Part shown: positions 14,315 through 21,420 of the stretch, one piece after another | Layout of the letters: every line of letters begins with the position of its first letter | Numbering within the stretch: position 1 is the stretch's first letter | NCBI GenBank assembly: GCA_036506155.1 | Contig: DASXSF010000041.1 | Span: 1 to 21,557 of the forward strand | Direction: 5' to 3' | DNA length: 21,557 bases | DNA from: DASXRA01 sp036506155 | GTDB taxonomy: Bacteria > Actinomycetota > Actinomycetes > Mycobacteriales > Jatrophihabitantaceae | Program-made: the position numbers and the translations under genes | Notes under the pieces: generated by a model | Databases searched by the model: none | Told to the model about the DNA's origin: nothing | What the model saw: only the letters and a program-made list of their open reading frames with translations

Positions 14315-15241
14315 GTGGGTGTGATCGAGGCCGTGGGGTTGACCAAGCGTTACGGCGCGAAGGTAGCGGTGGATGGGCTGTCGTTCGCTGTGCAGCCGGG
14401 CTTGGTGACTGGTTTCCTCGGCCCGAACGGTTCCGGCAAGTCCACAACAATGCGCCTGCTGTTGGGGTTGGATCGGCCGACTGCCGGGGCTGCGAGCATC
14501 AATGGTCGACGGTAAGAGCAATTGAAGGCGCCGCTGTGCGAGGTTGGCGCGTTGCTGGAGGCGCGCGCGATCCACACCGGCCGCTCTGCCCGCAATCATC
14601 TGCTCGCATTGGCCGCAACGCATGGCATTGGCCGGCGGCGGGTGGACGAGCTGTTGGGGTTGGTCGGCCTGACACACGTGGCTGACAAGCGCGTGGGGAG
14701 CTTCTCTCTTGGTATGGGGCAGCGGCTGGGCATCGCCTCGGCGTTGCTCGGCGACCCGCACACGCTGATCTTGGACGAGCCGGTGAACGGTCTGGATCCG
14801 GAAGGGATCCTCTGGATCCGCACGCTGCTGCGGTCGCTCGCCGCTGAGGGCCGAACCATATTCGTCTCCTCACACCTGATGAGCGAGATGTCTCAGACCG
14901 CGACGCACCTCATCGTCATCGGCCAAGGCCGGTTGATCGCAGATGCCAGCGTCGCGGAATTTACCGCCGCCGCGGGACGGTCGGTGGTGCGGGTGCGATC
15001 CGACGAGGCGCCGCGGTTGCATGACTTGCTGGCTGCTGATGGCGTCAGCGTCACGAGCACCGAGCGTGATCTGCTGACGGTAACCGGGTTGTCCAGTGCG
15101 GAGATCGGCAAGGTCGCCGCAGAGGCACAGATCGCGTTGATCGAGTTGACGCCGCAACAGGCGTCCCTTGAAGAGGCGTTCATGGAGCTGACCCGCGACG
15201 TCGTCGAGTTCGGGACGCCGATGGACGAGGTGACCGTATGA
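14315..15241 (+). pseudogene. ABC transporter ATP-binding protein interrupted by an in-frame TAA
   Basis: One continuous frame encodes a drug-export type ABC ATPase of about 308 codons, broken by TAA 14513-14515 at codon 67. Before it: 'VIEAVGLTKRYGAKVAVDGL', Walker A GPNGSGKST (36-44) and 'TAGAASINGRR'. After it, in the same frame: 'EQLKAPLCEVGALLEARA', signature 'SFSLGMGQRLGIASALL', Walker B 'TLILDEPVNGLDPEG', and switch 'FVSSHLMSEM'. In homologues a Tyr commonly follows NGRR, so TAC/TAT to TAA is a single-base change. A start at GTG 14321 is as likely as 14315. ATG 15238 of the permease overlaps the final stop (ATGA). Without the P-loop piece the second part cannot bind ATP, so function needs readthrough or is lost. 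Confidence 0.85.
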
Positions 15242-16122
15242 CGGCGACTGGGATGGAGACCAGTGGGCATCTCGAGGTTACGCAGTCCCGTGCCATGGTT
15301 TCGGAGTGGATCAAGTTCCGGTCGTTGCGCTCCACGTGGTGGAGCATCGGAATCGCCCTGCTGGTCTCGGTCGGGCTGGGCATCCTGTCCTCCGACCTGC
15401 GTGGCAACGACATTGCGAACCACGGCGGCTTCGAGCGTGATCCGACCGCGCTGAGCCTGCGCGGGTTCTACTTGGCGCAGCTCGCGGCCGGGGTCCTCGG
15501 GGTGCTGTTCATCACCGGCGAGTACAGCACCGGCATGATCCGCGCGACGCTCTCGGCCGTGCCTCGCCGGGTGCCGGTCTGGGTGGCAAAGATCGTGATC
15601 TTCGCGGTGGTGATCTTCGGGATCACGCTGGTAGCTGCCTTCATCGCGTTCCTGGGCGGCCAAGCAGTGCTCGCCGGCTACCACGTGCCCGCCGGGTTCA
15701 CCGTGGCGCCGGACGGTGGGGTCGTGTTCACACCGGGTGTGGCAGGCGGGACGCTGCATAGCCTCGGTGTGTCGATCAGCCATCCCGGCTCGGTCCGGGC
15801 GATCTTCGGCGCCGCGTTGTACATGGTCGGTGTTGGGTTGCTCGGGTTGGGGTGCGGATTCATCATCCGCAACACCGGCGGCGCGATCGCGGCGCTGTTC
15901 GGGCTGCTGCTGGTGCTGCCGCTGCTGGCTCAGGCGCTGCCGAGTTCGCTGCAGCAGGACGTCAGCAAGTACCTGCCGCTGCTGGCCGGCACCGCGATCA
16001 TGAACGCCACGCAGCGTGGCACGGATCAATTGGCTCCGTGGACCGGTCTTGGTGTGTTCGCGCTCTACGTGGCCGCGGCACTGGGCCTCGGGCTGTACGT
16101 GCTGCGGCGTCGCGATGCGTGA
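15238..16122 (+). CDS. ABC-2 type transporter permease
   Basis: The product is 294 residues from ATG 15238, overlapping the ATPase stop. It begins with a cytoplasmic stretch ending 'MVSEWIKFRSLRSTWW', the amphipathic entry typical of ABC-2 permeases, followed by about six membrane helices. 'ITGEYSTGMIRATLSAVPRR' is a conserved cytoplasmic loop of this group, with a large extracytoplasmic loop after the third helix and 'LYVLRRRDA' closing the protein. It would form the channel half of an exporter with the ATPase encoded just upstream. Such ABC pairs next to a two-component system often serve antibiotic or peptide efflux, but no substrate can be inferred. The frame is intact even though the ATPase gene carries a stop. 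Confidence 0.9.
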   Translation: MTATGMETSGHLEVTQSRAMVSEWIKFRSLRSTWWSIGIALLVSVGLGILSSDLRGNDIANHGGFERDPTALSLRGFYLAQLAAGVLGVLFITGEYSTGMIRATLSAVPRRVPVWVAKIVIFAVVIFGITLVAAFIAFLGGQAVLAGYHVPAGFTVAPDGGVVFTPGVAGGTLHSLGVSISHPGSVRAIFGAALYMVGVGLLGLGCGFIIRNTGGAIAALFGLLLVLPLLAQALPSSLQQDVSKYLPLLAGTAIMNATQRGTDQLAPWTGLGVFALYVAAALGLGLYVLRRRDA

Positions 16123-16145
16123 CCAGTACGCGCGACACTAGGCAC

Positions 16146-16889
16146 ATGTCGTGGGTGCGCCGGTCTAATGAACCCCGGCTCCGGCGCCGCGGTGCCAATG
16201 ACCGGCACGCTGAGCAAGATCGTGAGCGGCTCACCCAGCTAGCCGTGTCCGCTGAGCGCAACCGGATCGCGCGCGAGATGCACGACATCGTGGCGCACCA
16301 CCTCTCGGTGATGATTGCTCTCACCGACGGCGCCGCGCTGACCGTCGAGCGTGACCCGGCCCGCGCCCGGGAGGCGATACATTAGGCAGCCGCCACCGGA
16401 CGGGCGGCGCTCGCTGAGATGCGCAACACGTTCGCGCTGCTGCGGTCCGGTCCGGATGACGACACCGACCCGAGGCTGCACCCGGAGCCCAACTTGGCGG
16501 ACCTGGATGCGCTGCTGGAGACCGCGCGCAGCACTGGTCTACAGGTCGCCTATCAGACCAGCGGCTCCACCGAAGGACTCTCCACCGGTCTTGAGCTGGC
16601 TGTATACCGGTTAGTCCAAGAAGGCATCACCAATACCCTCAAGCACGCACCCCGAGCCACCCGGCTGCACGTTTCTATCCGCCGCGGTCAGGAGGATCTC
16701 CGCGTGGTCGTCCACGACAACGGCGGGACAGGGTTCTCGGCCGCTGCGTTAGGACACGGACTCATCGGTATGCGCGAACGCGTCACACTACACAACGGCC
16801 GTCTTTTCGCGGGGCCGACCAGCGACGGCTGGCGGGTCAGCGCGTGGCTTCCACTGCACGAACAACCAAGCCGGACGGCCCGGACATGA
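16146..16889 (+). pseudogene. NarL-type sensor histidine kinase, in-frame TAG and missing sensor region
   Basis: The frame from ATG 16146 reads a HisKA_3 kinase core. 'AERNRIAREMHDIVAHHLSVMIA' carries the phosphorylated His (about residue 46). TAG 16383-16385 then interrupts at codon 80. The frame continues 'AAATGRAALAEMRNTFALLR', then the ATPase domain with N-box 'LVQEGITNTLKHAPRAT' and G-box 'GHGLIGMRERV', ending TGA 16887-16889. Homologues have Gln at the interrupted position, so CAG to TAG explains it. The usual N-terminal membrane sensor of this family is absent: only about 35 residues precede the dimerisation helix, and the gene starts 23 bases after the permease stop. It overlaps the response regulator ATG by four bases. 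Confidence 0.83.
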
Positions 16890-17548
16890 CAGTCCGGGTC
16901 GTCCTTGCCGACGACGAGCAGCTGCTACGCGTCGGATTCCGCATGATCCTCGACGCCCACGAAGGCTTCGACGTCGTCGCCGAAGCCTCCGACGGCCGCG
17001 AAGCCATCGCGGCCGCCGCCGCTCACCGCCCGGACGTGGTCGTCATGGACGTACGCATGCCCGAACTAGACGGCATCGCGGCCACAGAGACCATCGCCCG
17101 GGACCATCCCGAGGTCCGCGTCTTGATCCTGACCACTTTCGACCTGGACGAGTACGCCTTCGCCGGGCTACGCGCCGGCGCCAGCGGCTTCCTGCTCAAG
17201 AACGCGCCGCCCGACGATCTGGTTGCCGCAATCCGCACCGTGGCCGCCGGGAACGCCGTGGTGGCACCAAGAGTGACCCGTCGCCTCCTGGACACCTTCG
17301 CTCAGCGCTTACCCACCGCCGCGCAGGCCTCACGCCACAAACAGCTAGCTCAACTCACCGATCGTGAACGCGACGTGCTCCAAGCCCTCGCACTCGGCCA
17401 GAGCAATCAGGAAATCGCCACTTCGCTTGTGCTTTCAGAAGCAACCGTGAAGAGCCACATCAGCCGGATCCTCACCAAACTCGATCTACGCGACCGTGTC
17501 CAAGCAGTGATCTTCGCCTACGAAGCCAAGCTGGTCGAACCGACCTGA
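16886..17548 (+). CDS. NarL/FixJ-family response regulator
   Basis: The product is 220 residues from ATG 16886, overlapping the kinase stop as ATGA. The receiver domain is complete: acidic pair D9-D10, phosphoacceptor D55 in 'VVVMDVRMPELDG', T83 and K105 in 'FLLKNAPPDDL'. The C-terminal LuxR-type helix-turn-helix is also complete ('LTDRERDVLQALALGQSNQEIATSL' and 'SEATVKSHISRILTKL'). It would act as a DNA-binding regulator, most likely of the ABC operon it belongs to. Its own kinase gene carries a nonsense codon, so it may depend on another kinase or small phosphodonors. No damage is visible in this gene. Confidence 0.93.
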   Translation: MTVRVVLADDEQLLRVGFRMILDAHEGFDVVAEASDGREAIAAAAAHRPDVVVMDVRMPELDGIAATETIARDHPEVRVLILTTFDLDEYAFAGLRAGASGFLLKNAPPDDLVAAIRTVAAGNAVVAPRVTRRLLDTFAQRLPTAAQASRHKQLAQLTDRERDVLQALALGQSNQEIATSLVLSEATVKSHISRILTKLDLRDRVQAVIFAYEAKLVEPT

Positions 17549-17805
17549 CTGCTCGCCGGCGCAGCCATCCTTTACCGATACGACGGATAGCCGCCGATTC
17601 CCCTCGCCTGCCGTGGCGCTCCGGCCAGGCCCGCACGCAGCAGAACACCAGCGGTGTCCGCTTCGTGCCCAGGGACCAGGCCGCGCTTCGTTCACGTGCC
17701 AGCTTCGCGGTCCGCCGGTTGAGGACCGGTCACTCGCCGAGATAGATAGTTATCGCGGCCCAGAGGGAGGCTGGCGCTTGACGCGTGATGTCGCGCCTGT
17801 CGCCG
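17549..17805. other. convergent intergenic spacer
   Basis: This lies between the response regulator and the FMN reductase gene. I see no gene, no strong hairpin with a T tract and no recognisable repeat. It contains a short A/T-rich patch around 17741-17756. Confidence 0.5.
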
Positions 17806-18450
17806 CTATGAAGCTGGAGTGCTGGCCTCGGGCTGGACGGAACGGTCGTGCCGGGCGAACCGCCTGTCGTCGGCGTAATCGCAGGTACCTTCGGCCTGGA
17901 ACTGGCGGGCCGCACGCACGACCTCGGCGCCGAGGGCGCGCAGTTGCCGGGCGACGGCCTCGTCGGCGAGGTGCCCTTCCGGATCAAACGAGCGCCACGC
18001 CTGTGGCACGGGCAGCACCAGCGGAACGCTCCAGCCGCGCAGCGCGCGGGCGATGAAGTCCATCGAGTTGACCGCCTGCAGGCCCTGCACCCCGCCAGCG
18101 GTGGAAACCAGCCCGATCGGCTTGTTCGACAGGTAGGGCGGCTCACGCTGGGCGAGCAGGATCAGCCAATCGAGGGCGTTTTTGAACGAGCCACTGACCG
18201 AGCCGTGGTAGGTCGGGCTGGACCAGATCATTGCATCGCACCGGTACACGGCGTCGGCGAATTCGTGGGCGGCAGCGGGGGTCGCATGTTCGGGCGTGTA
18301 CAGCGGCAGACGCAGCTCACGAACCGAGACCAGCTCAACCTCGGCGCCGACCGCCGTCGCCCCCTCCAACGCGGCGTTGAGTGCGGTAAGGCTGGTGGAG
18401 GCGGCTCGCAGCGAACCGCCGAGGCCGACCACTCGCACGGCTCTGACCAC
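17806..18450 (-). CDS. NADPH-dependent FMN reductase family protein
   Basis: The product is 214 residues from GTG 18450, chosen for the strong ribosome-binding site AGGAGGGAG just upstream. A longer in-frame start overruns this site. The fold is flavodoxin-like: 'VRVVGLGGSLRAASTSLTAL' is the FMN phosphate-binding loop, 'AMIWSSPTYHGSVSGSFKNALDWL' the flavin ring-binding region, and 'GLVSTAGGVQGLQAVNSM' the third flavin contact. Family members reduce FMN with NADPH, feeding monooxygenases, or act as quinone or azo reductases. No monooxygenase gene is adjacent, so the partner is unknown. The last ~25 residues are an unusual charged tail. Confidence 0.9.
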   Translation of the reverse strand: MVRAVRVVGLGGSLRAASTSLTALNAALEGATAVGAEVELVSVRELRLPLYTPEHATPAAAHEFADAVYRCDAMIWSSPTYHGSVSGSFKNALDWLILLAQREPPYLSNKPIGLVSTAGGVQGLQAVNSMDFIARALRGWSVPLVLPVPQAWRSFDPEGHLADEAVARQLRALGAEVVRAARQFQAEGTCDYADDRRFARHDRSVQPEASTPAS

Positions 18451-18480
18451 TGCTCTCCCTCCTGTGAACCCGGGCACTTG

Positions 18481-18486
18481 AGCCTA
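18481..18486 (-). promoter_or_regulatory. possible -10 element for the FMN reductase gene
   Basis: On the minus strand TAGGCT (18486-18481) lies about 30 bases upstream of GTG 18450, leaving room for the Shine-Dalgarno site in a short leader. No clear -35 is seen. Confidence 0.3.
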
Positions 18487-18781
18487 GGCCGTGCCGGGCG
18501 GTTCAGTTCTCTGATCGCCGCAGCAGAGCGAGCCGGCGAAGCCGGTGACCACGACCCGGCTCGACGCCGACGCTGCGCGGTTTCTCGGCCCGATCGCGCT
18601 CGTGGTCGGAGCCTTCGACCTGGGTGCCGATTTTCTGGCGGTGGCGGTGGAGGGTCTGCGGACGGAGGGCCGACTCGGGCATCTGCCACGGCTGCTGACC
18701 CTGTACTCGAGCATGGCGGGGTCCGGCACACGGTACTCTCCTACAGGCCATGTAGTAGTACGCCAGCCGAGGGGAACCCCA
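18487..18781. other. spacer between the FMN reductase and His-rich membrane protein genes
   Basis: This stretch of about 300 bases has no gene I can support. All strands contain open frames because of high GC, but none has a ribosome-binding site or a recognisable family. Near its end lies an inverted repeat, CTACA-GGCCA-TGTAG (18741-18755), 27 bases before the next start codon, which could be an operator. Confidence 0.5.
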
Positions 18782-19042
18782 ATGCCCAAGCCATCGTCAG
18801 TGCGCAGCACGCCCGTCGTCATCCCGGTACTGCTCGGGCTGCTGGGCGTGGTGTTGATCGTCGTCGCCGTTGTGTACTTCACGAAGACCGCCAGCGGTCT
18901 GCCGTCGTTCTTCCCGGGGCACGAGGGCGGCAAGAACGGAATCCACCATCACCACACCAAGCACGGCATCCTCGCACTCGTGCTCGGCATACTGGCCCTG
19001 ATCGGCGCCTGGATGACCGCGGGACGCAGCTCCACCAGTTGA
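18782..19042 (+). CDS. small two-helix membrane protein with His-rich loop (86 aa)
   Basis: I know of no function. ATG 18782 is preceded by GAGGGG at a good distance, and an extended upstream frame lacks any such signal. The product has a short cytoplasmic start 'MPKPSSVRSTPVV', a hydrophobic helix (about residues 12-32, 'IPVLLGLLGVVLIVVAVVYF'), then a loop 'PSFFPGHEGGKNGIHHHHTKHG' with six His, and a second helix (about 60-80, 'ILALVLGILALIGAWM'). The His cluster could bind a metal ion, but that is a guess from composition. Similar short proteins are widespread in actinomycetes as hypothetical proteins. It converges with the dehalogenase gene, with a 41-base gap. Confidence 0.8.
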   Translation: MPKPSSVRSTPVVIPVLLGLLGVVLIVVAVVYFTKTASGLPSFFPGHEGGKNGIHHHHTKHGILALVLGILALIGAWMTAGRSSTS

Positions 19043-19083
19043 CCCCTGAGCGGGTGACGACCGTGATCGCGCACGTTCGACGA

Positions 19084-19728
19084 CTAGAGGGTGGCGGCGA
19101 GTCCGGTCAGGTCCGAACGTACGGCGCCGGCGATCGAGGTGTCACCGGGGTCGCCGGTCCGGTTGATCCACACGCTCGGGATGCCCAGCTCGCGCGTCGG
19201 GACGATGTCGTGGAAATAGCTCTGCGCCACGTGCACCCACCGCTCGCTGCCGTCCCCGAAGGTGTCGCGGAACCGGGTGAAGTGCGCATGCTCGGGCTTG
19301 TATGAGCCGACGTCCTCAGCGGTGATCACGACGTCGATCGGCACCTGCAGCCGGCGCTGGGTGCAGCCGATGATGTCGCGGTCGCAGTTGGTCAGCAGAC
19401 CAAGCCGCCATCCGGCTTCGCGCAGCTCGGCCAGGCTCTCCCTGGTATCCGGGAACGTCGGCCAGTAGGGGATCGTGTCGCCGAGAATCGATGCGTCGTC
19501 GGCCAGCAGTTCCAGGCGGAGCTCGGCGGCAGCGCGGCCGAGCGTCACGGCGAGCACGTCGCGGTAGCGGCGGCCCGGCTGCTCAGCCTGTACCAGGGCC
19601 TCGTGCCGGTGGTACGCGTCAAGGACCTGTGCGCCGCGCCCGGGCCACAGCAGGTCGGCAGACGACGCGATGCCGTTGCGCCAGTCGATCAGGGTGCCGA
19701 AACAGTCGAAGGTAACCCAGCGAGTCAT
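19084..19728 (-). CDS. HAD-superfamily hydrolase, haloacid dehalogenase type II
   Basis: The product is 214 residues from ATG 19728 (ATG 19737 three codons upstream is equally possible; neither has a strong ribosome-binding site). The four HAD motifs are present: nucleophile Asp in 'VTFDCFGTLIDW' at the N-terminus, motif II 'GLLTNCDRD', motif III Lys in 'GSYKPEHAHF', and motif IV in 'HVAQSYFHDIVPTRELGI'. The cap segment and the 'WINRTG' ending fit the L-2-haloacid dehalogenase branch, which replaces halogen on 2-haloacids by hydroxyl through an aspartyl ester. Many members act on other phosphate or halogen substrates, so the exact reaction is open. Confidence 0.9.
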   Translation of the reverse strand: MTRWVTFDCFGTLIDWRNGIASSADLLWPGRGAQVLDAYHRHEALVQAEQPGRRYRDVLAVTLGRAAAELRLELLADDASILGDTIPYWPTFPDTRESLAELREAGWRLGLLTNCDRDIIGCTQRRLQVPIDVVITAEDVGSYKPEHAHFTRFRDTFGDGSERWVHVAQSYFHDIVPTRELGIPSVWINRTGDPGDTSIAGAVRSDLTGLAATL

Positions 19729-19764
19729 GCGTCCCATGCTTGCAGGGCGCTGCCACAAATCGAC

Positions 19765-20053
19765 GGTGCACGGGATGCACGGTGGCCGATTTCCGCGAGG
19801 TGGAGTTCACGTGGAACGTCCACCTCATCCGGCGATGGAGCGCCCACGCAGGCTGCCGGGGAAAGAATTAGGTGCTGAGGGGATGCTTGCCGACACGCCA
19901 GAAGCGGGCCTGGTGACAGTTGTACTTCCTCACGAGCTGATAGACGCCGGTGGCGACCGTGCCGATAATAGCGAACTCGGCAAGATCAGAGCCAAGACCC
20001 GACCAGAATCCGTAATACGCGCCCGGCTCGTTGACGGGTTCCCGTCTGCACCG
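19765..20053 (-). pseudogene. degenerate small membrane protein of an actinophage/accessory type
   Basis: A minus-strand frame open from 20053 to TAA 19868 reads 'NEPGAYYGFWSGLGSDLAEF', then a hydrophobic helix 'AIIGTVATGVYQLV' and 'RKYNCHQARFWRVGKHPLST'. This resembles, from memory, short proteins found in actinomycete and actinophage genomes, with one helix and an NCHxxxCWRxGxH motif. Here the second Cys is Phe. No ATG, GTG or TTG lies between the upstream stop and the conserved part, and the frame stops early. Beyond the stop, another frame reads 'SPDEVDVPRELHLAEIGHR', which looks like the family's C-terminal tail. Missing start, frame change and lost Cys point to a decaying copy. Confidence 0.6.
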
Positions 20054-20060
20054 CTAACCA

Positions 20061-20570
20061 GTGGTTGAGGCCGTGTGCATTGAGCACCCAAACGTGATTC
20101 CTATGGCAAGAGCGAATGGCAGGCCCAGGCCGCGACGATACGCAACCGCATTTCCCTTCTCCCATCCAGCGGTCGCCCAACTGCTTTGCCGCGCAGCGAA
20201 AGCGAAGCGCCTCGATATCATCCATCGGATTTTCGCAGAGGCTTCAAGCCCGCGGGCTGACTCGCTCTTGCCGGCCGACTGCCGCGATATTCACACCAGT
20301 TCGTCCACTCGCGCGTTCAACGCCCCAGTTGAGTGGGCCGAGGTTGCTGTGGAGTCCTCCGCGTCCCTCGGCGTTCCCCCTTGCACGGCCGGCGGGAGGA
20401 TTGCGGAGAGGGACGGCCCGGCTGGGCACGCTCGGCAGCGCGCCGATCAGCTGGCGCGGCTCGCGGCACCGATGATGACGGGCGCGGCCAGGCCACGGCG
20501 TCGCCTCCTTGCTGGCTTGTTCGGGGGCCGCCCGCTATGCAGGGAGCCGGTTGGCGGTCATCATGACGGC
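20061..20570. other. gene-poor stretch upstream of the rhomboid gene
   Basis: The rhomboid frame is open back to 20061, but the encoded 170 residues are low-complexity, without a ribosome-binding site or recognisable domain, so I treat them as non-coding. Base composition is less GC-rich than neighbouring genes from about 20041 to 20250. On the minus strand a GTG near 20499 follows a GGAGG sequence and opens a short Arg/Pro-rich frame that I do not recognise and do not call. Confidence 0.45.
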
Positions 20571-21272
20571 GTGATCCCGATATCCGACGGCCTTCCCGCA
20601 CGCCGCTTCCCGGTCGCGAATGTCGCGTTGATCGTGGCGAACTTCGCCGTGTGGCTCTTCTATGAGCTGCCGAATCTGAATTCAGCGGTCAACCATGCGT
20701 CGTTTTACCCATGCACGGTCGATGGTTCGTGTCATGGCCCTTTGCCGTGGGGCATCAGCTGGATCACCGCGATGTTCTTGCACGGTGGCTGGGACCACAT
20801 CCTCGGCAACATGCTGTTCCTGGCGATCTTCGGCAAGAACGTCGAGGATGCTTTCGGGAGCGTGCGCTATCTGGCGTTCTACTTTGCGGGCGGCTTTGTA
20901 GCAATGCTGACGCAGACGGCGATGACCCTGCTGGCCGGCACAGACGCCTCGGCGCAGGTCCCCACACTCGGCGCCAGCGGTGCGATCGCCGCGGTGCTGG
21001 GCGCGTATTTCGTGCTCTATCCGAGTTCGCGGGTCACGACGCTGATCGTCTTCTTCCCAGTCAAAATTTCAGCTTGGTTCTTTCTTGGCGCGTGGTTCCT
21101 CTATCAGCTCATCGAGGGCAATTTCGGACTTTTCAGCGCTCAAGCCAACGGCGGTGGCGTTGCCTTCTTCGCCCACGTCGGCGGCTTCATCTTCGGCGTG
21201 CTCGTCACCCTGCTCCTCGTCCGCTCCGGCCGGATCGCCGCCAATCAAGGGGCGCCGAATCTGGGCACGTAA
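20571..21272 (+). CDS. rhomboid-family intramembrane serine protease
   Basis: The product is about 233 residues from GTG 20571, where recognisable sequence begins ('IPISDGLPARRFPVANVALIV'). There is no clear ribosome-binding site, so the start is uncertain. Six or so membrane helices are visible. The catalytic dyad is present: Ser near 136 in LGASGAIAAVLG (GxSG) and His near 202 in FFAHVGGFIFG. The conserved oxyanion-side motif is 'HGGWDHILGNMLFLAIFGKNVEDAFG' (H near 71, N near 80; quoted in part). Rhomboids cleave membrane helices of other proteins inside the bilayer. The substrate is unknown. The C-terminus is a short hydrophilic tail. Confidence 0.9.
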   Translation: MIPISDGLPARRFPVANVALIVANFAVWLFYELPNLNSAVNHASFYPCTVDGSCHGPLPWGISWITAMFLHGGWDHILGNMLFLAIFGKNVEDAFGSVRYLAFYFAGGFVAMLTQTAMTLLAGTDASAQVPTLGASGAIAAVLGAYFVLYPSSRVTTLIVFFPVKISAWFFLGAWFLYQLIEGNFGLFSAQANGGGVAFFAHVGGFIFGVLVTLLLVRSGRIAANQGAPNLGT

Positions 21273-21295
21273 CGCGCCTGAGTTCGAGGCGCTGA

Positions 21296-21403
21296 GGGCC
21301 GCATCTCGCCGCCCACGTCGCCGGACGTGAGCGCTGCGATGCCGTAGCGCGGTGGAACGAACTCCTGCCTGCCTACGAGGATCTGGCGGCCAACGTCGAC
21401 TAG
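21296..21403 (+). pseudogene. orphan coding tail beside the IS element
   Basis: A plus-strand frame, different from rhomboid, reads 'GPHLAAHVAGRERCDAVARW' then 'NELLPAYEDLAANVD' and ends at TAG 21401. It looks like the C-terminal helices of a longer protein, somewhat TPR-like, but has no start codon or upstream coding part. It is a candidate remnant only. Confidence 0.3.
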
Positions 21404-21420
21404 CGCCGTGGCAAACCGGC

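Noticed and set aside
14513..16385. Stop-codon recoding (pyrrolysine-like or selenocysteine) as an explanation for the in-frame stops
   Set aside because: One stop is TAA and the other TAG, neither is at a catalytic position, and no recoding element or special tRNA is visible. Nonsense mutation or sequencing error is simpler.
18545..18781. Plus-strand extension of the His-rich protein back to 18545
   Set aside because: No ribosome-binding site upstream, while GAGGGG marks ATG 18782. The extension has no recognisable domain.
20061..20570. 403-residue version of the rhomboid protein starting at 20061
   Set aside because: The extra 170 residues lack membrane or domain features and have no ribosome-binding site. 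Family members are about 200-240 residues.
20317..20601. Minus-strand 94-residue open frame with GGAGG before an internal GTG
   Set aside because: The product is an Arg/Pro/Ser-rich low-complexity peptide with no recognisable family. One Shine-Dalgarno-like match in GC-rich DNA is not enough.
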